Origin: Spirochaetota bacterium
GTDB taxonomy: Bacteria > Spirochaetota > Spirochaetia > Treponematales > Breznakiellaceae
Direction of reading: 5' to 3'
Length of the DNA stretch: 10,092 nt
NCBI GenBank assembly: GCA_023406985.1
Contig: JAEXTK010000249.1
Location: 1 to 10,092 of the forward strand
A program made the position numbers and the translations under genes. Below, one piece after another: positions 7,497 through 10,092 of this stretch (position 1 is the first letter of the stretch; each line of letters starts with the position of its first letter). Under the pieces are notes generated by a model. It made no database searches. It was given only the letters and a program-made list of their open reading frames with translations, and was not told the origin of the DNA.

Positions 7497-7502
7497 AATA
7501 TA
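7497..7502 (-). promoter_or_regulatory. Candidate -10 box of the MocR gene
   Basis: On the minus strand TATATT (7502-7497) matches the -10 consensus at 5 of 6 positions. Transcription would start near 7490, right at the ATG at 7489, implying a leaderless mRNA. No good -35 box is visible, so this remains tentative. Confidence 0.25.
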
Positions 7503-7533
7503 CTCACGACTTTCCCGGCGAAATAGGCACAAT

Positions 7534-7647
7534 TGCGGTCCGCAGGTACGGATACAGTCCGGGGCCGCCGTCGAGTGAAATAAAAAAGAGGGGCGAATTG
7601 GTCCTTTTTCCGCCCGAAGGTCCTCAGTATCGTTTTCCCAACGTTGG
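7534..7647. promoter_or_regulatory. MocR / DUF2917 divergent control region
   Basis: This stretch of the 171-bp divergent intergenic region holds several repeats. There is a perfect TGCGG-T-CCGCA inverted repeat (7534-7544) and a perfect palindrome CCAACGTTGG (7638-7647). GTCC occurs four times, in two pairs: GTCCG at 7538 and 7557, and GGTCCT at 7600 and 7619, each pair 19 bp apart. MocR regulators typically bind repeated half-sites between divergent genes, so these are candidate operators; which one is real cannot be told from sequence. Confidence 0.35.
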
Positions 7648-7660
7648 TTGAGGAGGCATC

Positions 7661-7915
7661 ATGATCCATGTCGTCGGTAGGGAAGTGGTCAGTCTCGGCG
7701 CGATCGCGGTCTCGGTGCGTTCCGGGGTGGCTTGGATCACGCGTAGGGGACGAAGCGAAGACTGGGTCCTGGAGGCGGGTCAGCGGATGGTCCTACCGGG
7801 TTCGGGGTGGGTGGCGCAGAACCTTCGTCCGGACGAAGAGCTCTGCCTCCGCCTGGAACCCCTGCGCGGGCGGGGCCTCCGCGCATTCCGCGTACCCGTT
7901 CCTCGCGCCACGTGA
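7661..7915 (+). CDS. DUF2917 domain protein
   Basis: This is an 84-residue protein. The pattern VRSGVAWITRRGRSEDWVL, then a Gly-containing turn (LEAGQRMVLPGSG) and a closing beta-strand segment, matches the DUF2917 family, which looks like a small beta-rich or cupin-like fold. The function is unknown. ATG 7661 has a strong AGGAGG 4 bases upstream, which decides the start; an overlapping +2-frame ORF from 7668 lacks such a site. It is divergent from the MocR regulator and 27 bp upstream of a secreted-protein gene. DUF2917 genes are, to my recollection, often found next to MocR-like genes in proteobacteria, which would support regulation by MocR; this needs a neighbourhood search. Confidence 0.8.
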   Translation: MIHVVGREVVSLGAIAVSVRSGVAWITRRGRSEDWVLEAGQRMVLPGSGWVAQNLRPDEELCLRLEPLRGRGLRAFRVPVPRAT

Positions 7916-7942
7916 CCGTGCTATAGTTGTCGTGGAGGTCTC

Positions 7943-9190
7943 ATGAACCGCCCGCTCGTCCTCTTGGCCATGCTCTTCTCCGCGACGGTGTTACTGGCCC
8001 AAACCTACGTCGATATCGACGAAGTCTCGGGATCGGCGCTCCTCCGCTTGGCCAAGATCGACGATTTCGCGGCCCTCGCCAAGGAACGCAAGATCAAGAC
8101 GATCTTTCGGACCCGGGACCAATTCGTGCTTCAAGTCGATTCGATCCTTTACATCATCGAATCGGCGGGCTTCAAGACCATCCAAGACTACCGCGCGGGA
8201 AGGGACCTCTTTGAAACGGGCGAACGTTACTACGTCGCGCTCGCGCACGGGCTCGCGTCCAAGTCCGAGGTGGACTACTTTAACCGCGAGCTCTTCCTCA
8301 CCGGGGACGATTTCAGGCGGGCCCGCAAAGCCGGATTCGTGGAGTCCGGTATCGCTGAAAAACCACGAGGCATCAGCGGCCTCCTCCGCAAGGAGGATTT
8401 GAAGCGGGCCCTTTTCGCCGCGAACGGTCTCCTTGCGGCCAAACGCCGGCTCGGCCTCGGAGAGCCTTCCGTCGACGACCTCGCCGCGAACGCGAGCCTC
8501 GCGTATCTCGTGAATAGTTCCTTCGGTTCCATTCTGGCGGTGACCGATGATCTCTATTACCTTTCCATCTCTACCGATTGGCTACGGAAACCGGAAGGCT
8601 CCGCTGTGGGAGGAAAGGGGGCGGCCGTCAAACCCGAGGCGGCTCCGGATTCCGATGCGGTCTTCTATTACTTGGCCGTCCTCGGCAAGTACGCGGACCC
8701 TTCGGAAGCCCGTGCTGCGGTCCTCTCATCGGGAACTCAACGGGCGGTCATGACGATCCGTGATACCGAGAAACTTCTCGCTGCTTCGGCCTTCCGTAAC
8801 CTTCCGCAGGTACCTCAGGCCGTCGCGCGCGGCTTTTCCGACGGGCGGGAGTTCAATCTCGCCGTCGAATACAACCTCGCCGACCGCGCCGAGTACGCCG
8901 AAGCGGAGGATCGGATCGCCATGTACGAGAAACTCCGGGCCAAATACGACCTTAAGTCCAAGGGGGAGGCGGCCGTGGTCCGCAAGCTCCTCGATCTGCC
9001 AAAACGGGTCCCCGTGTCCTTCGCCCGCTTCGCGGAACAGTACAACAAGGAGCAAGCGGCGGACCCCCTCCTCAAGCGTTTCGACTTCAGGATGACGGAA
9101 AGCTCTGTCGCCGCGATTCTGGGTCGATCCAAGTCCCTCGCTGACGAGTTCGTGTACGATAAGGAAGGCAAGAGCCTATATCGGAAGTGA
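7943..9190 (+). CDS. Secreted protein of unknown function
   Basis: This 415-residue protein starts with a typical signal peptide: a short basic N-region, a hydrophobic stretch (residues 5-18) and a probable cut after A19 (LLA/QTYV). There is no Cys at the cut site, so it is not a lipoprotein. No further membrane helix is seen, so the mature protein should be periplasmic or exported. It is rich in charged helices. Two segments, near FKTIQDYRAG and DDFRRARKAGF, look like weak copies of one helical motif. A Gly/Ala/Lys/Pro linker at about 216-238 splits it into two halves. I do not recognise the family. ATG 7943 has GGAGG 4 bases upstream. It lies 27 bp after the DUF2917 gene and is probably co-transcribed with it. 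Confidence 0.8.
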   Translation: MNRPLVLLAMLFSATVLLAQTYVDIDEVSGSALLRLAKIDDFAALAKERKIKTIFRTRDQFVLQVDSILYIIESAGFKTIQDYRAGRDLFETGERYYVALAHGLASKSEVDYFNRELFLTGDDFRRARKAGFVESGIAEKPRGISGLLRKEDLKRALFAANGLLAAKRRLGLGEPSVDDLAANASLAYLVNSSFGSILAVTDDLYYLSISTDWLRKPEGSAVGGKGAAVKPEAAPDSDAVFYYLAVLGKYADPSEARAAVLSSGTQRAVMTIRDTEKLLAASAFRNLPQVPQAVARGFSDGREFNLAVEYNLADRAEYAEAEDRIAMYEKLRAKYDLKSKGEAAVVRKLLDLPKRVPVSFARFAEQYNKEQAADPLLKRFDFRMTESSVAAILGRSKSLADEFVYDKEGKSLYRK

Positions 9191-9439
9191 AGCGGCCACT
9201 CGACGTGCTGGTCCGCCAGGATGGGGTGACCGGCCGGGTGCAAGATCCTGCATGTGTTGAGCTGGTAATTACCTGACAGGACATGAAAATGGCGGTCTGA
9301 ACTGTCTACAAAATCGGGGGAAGTCGGGCTTCCTGAAAAGCTCTTTTCAGGCCAGATTTGATCAAATATAGGCTGCTTTGAGGTTCAGAAAGGGAGAGAT
9401 TGCTTCTTCAGCATTCCCAATCTTACTTCCAAGTAAAAA
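9191..9439. other. Intergenic stretch of mixed, lower-GC sequence
   Basis: No convincing gene is present. The stretch holds a 20-bp near-perfect palindrome (9332-9351), an AGATTG/CAATCT inverted repeat (9397-9423) and a TACTT-CC-AAGTA inverted repeat (9424-9435) just outside the IS3 end. From about 9260 base composition shifts to lower GC, unlike the upstream genes, suggesting old mobile-element debris, but no transposase fragment is recognisable here. Confidence 0.5.
9332..9351. repeat. 20-bp palindrome, possible terminator or element ends
   Basis: CCTGAAAAG, the two bases CT, then CTTTTCAGG form 9-bp perfect arms. It lies about 140 bp after the secreted-protein stop. It lacks a T-tract. 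The half-site resembles the CTGAAAAA at the element end near 9973. Confidence 0.45.
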
Positions 9440-9967
9440 TGAACCGCCCCGGGTTTACCGGAGGCATTTCTATGTGAGTCCTGCCGCTTTCGGCACGACT
9501 TCCAGCTCAGTATAATACGCTTGCTCAAACTCGACAGGAGGGATATCCCCGACCGACGACAACAATCGTCGGTTATTGAACCAGTCGACCCATTCGAGGG
9601 TTGCGTATTCGACGTCATCGATTCCCTTCCAAGGACCGCGCTTCCTGATCACCTCGGTCTTGAATAGACCGTTGATGGTCTCGGCCAAGGCGTTGTCGTA
9701 TGCATCCCCAACGGTTCCTACCGAGGCGTTCACACCTACTTCCGCCAGCCGTTCGCTGTAGCGAATCGATAGATATTGGCTTCCCCGGTCGCTATGGTGA
9801 ATCAGCGGTTCGTTGACCCTTCGCGCCCAAAGGGCTTGCTCGAGCGCGTCGAGGGTCAATTCGGCGCTCATCGATTTCGCCGCTCTCCAACCGACGATCA
9901 TCTTCGAAAAGACGTCGGTGATGAACGCGACGAATACAAAGCCCGACCAGGTCGCTACGTACGTGGG
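9440..9967 (-). mobile_element. IS3-family insertion sequence, right part only
   Basis: The element holds the C-terminal half of an IS3-type transposase gene and what looks like the right terminal repeat, starting TGAACCGCCCCGGG at 9440 on the plus strand. IS3-family ends begin with TG, and this type of terminus is familiar from the family. The left half, including OrfA, is missing because a second element cuts in near 9965-9970. Its base composition differs from the chromosomal genes on the left. Confidence 0.75.
9470..9967 (-). pseudogene. Truncated IS3-family transposase (OrfB, integrase core)
   Basis: This is the C-terminal 165 residues of an rve-type DDE transposase. Family sequence starts at TYVATWSGF and runs through DVFSKMIVGWR, HHSDRGSQY, NALAETINGLFK and WVDWFNNRRLL. 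The second catalytic Asp (in HHSDRGS) and the Glu (in LAETING) are 35 residues apart, the DD(35)E spacing. The first Asp, normally just before TYV, is gone: the sequence reads GPTYV, and everything upstream is foreign. The open frame continues to a GTG at 10024, but those extra 19 residues come from the inserted element, not from OrfB. It should be inactive. It ends at TAG 9470-9472, 30 bases inside the IS end. Confidence 0.88.
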
Positions 9968-10092
9968 GCCTACTGAAAAACCGCTTGTGCTTGAAAATCT
10001 ATGCTTCCAAACGGAAACACGCACTTAGAAATCCTCGCCAAATAGAGTCTGAGGATATTCCATACAAGGTTAAAAAGATTCCGCACACGGGT
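9968..10092. mobile_element. End of a second insertion sequence interrupting the IS3 element
   Basis: From about 9966 the sequence switches abruptly from IS3 transposase to lower-GC DNA that opens, on the plus strand, with GGCCTACTGAAAAACCGC. An end with CTGAAAAA next to a transposase stop codon resembles IS1182-type elements, but this family call is from memory and tentative. The other end lies outside the window, so target duplication cannot be checked. The exact boundary lies somewhere in 9965-9970. Confidence 0.5.
9970..10092 (-). CDS. C-terminal 40 codons of a second transposase (partial)
   Basis: On the minus strand one frame is open from the window edge to TAG at 9972-9970. It reads through VRNLFNLVWNILRLYLARIS and ends QAQAVFQ. 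An Asn-Leu-rich final helix followed by a short tail that runs into the element's terminal repeat is typical of several DDE transposases, including IS1182-like ones. The stop codon falls within the presumed terminal repeat. With only 40 residues visible the family is uncertain, and chance openness is possible in a stretch this short. Confidence 0.4.
   Translation of the reverse strand, partial: TRVRNLFNLVWNILRLYLARISKCVFPFGSIDFQAQAVFQ

Noticed and set aside
6767..7498. 243-codon plus-strand frame opposite MocR
   Set aside because: It is antisense to the conserved winged helix and PLP domain and has no ribosome site or domain.
7490..7669. Longer MocR start at 7669
   Set aside because: It would overlap the divergent DUF2917 start and add 60 residues not expected before the winged helix.
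7919..7927. TG-C-TATAGT extended -10 box before the secreted-protein gene
   Set aside because: Transcription would begin inside the ribosome binding site at 7934, and no -35 box is visible; probably chance.
9968..10024. N-terminal 19 residues of the 184-codon transposase frame from GTG 10024
   Set aside because: They come from the inserted second element and do not match IS3 OrfB.
1..10092. CRISPR array, tRNA or rRNA genes
   Set aside because: No regularly spaced direct repeats, cloverleaf-like sequences or rRNA signatures were seen by eye.

Overview
The window is GC-rich bacterial chromosome, by eye well over 60% GC except for the last roughly 800 bases. It has clear Shine-Dalgarno sites and chemotaxis machinery. 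A transmembrane chemoreceptor, a J-domain-like protein and an unfamiliar secreted protein would fit a motile Gram-negative-type bacterium. A high-GC spirochaete is my weak guess; no rRNA or marker gene settles it.

Layout. (1) Bases 1-1106: a possible Ala/Pro-rich tail of an upstream gene, then a DUF4932-type protein with a HEFLH zinc-protease motif. (2) Bases 1210-3298, minus strand: a GlxA-type regulator (DJ-1/PfpI plus AraC domain) followed 61 bp later by a full-length NAD-type glyceraldehyde-3-phosphate dehydrogenase. The dehydrogenase's ribosome binding site can pair with an upstream anti-SD copy. (3) Bases 3365-6036, plus strand: a J-domain-like protein with an Ala/His heptad linker, then a complete methyl-accepting chemotaxis protein with its own sigma-70-like promoter. 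(4) Bases 6041-7489, minus strand: a MocR-type regulator (GntR winged helix fused to an aminotransferase fold), ending 4 bp from the chemoreceptor stop. (5) Bases 7661-9190, plus strand, divergent from MocR: a small DUF2917 protein and a secreted protein of unknown function. (6) Bases 9191-10092: lower-GC mobile-element debris, comprising the right end and C-terminal half of an IS3-family transposase. It is broken at its first catalytic Asp by the end of a second element, which carries the last 40 codons of another transposase.

How the parts may work together. Most genes are single-gene units in alternating orientation. Three groupings are worth attention: GlxA regulator with gap (probably co-transcribed), MocR divergent from the DUF2917 gene (classic regulator-target geometry, with repeated GTCC and palindromic sites between them), and DUF2917 with the secreted protein (27 bp apart). 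Nothing here forms a recognisable defence, CRISPR or biosynthetic cluster. The most interesting leads are the possible RNA-level control of gap, the MocR/DUF2917 control region, the J-domain-like protein and the nested insertion sequences.
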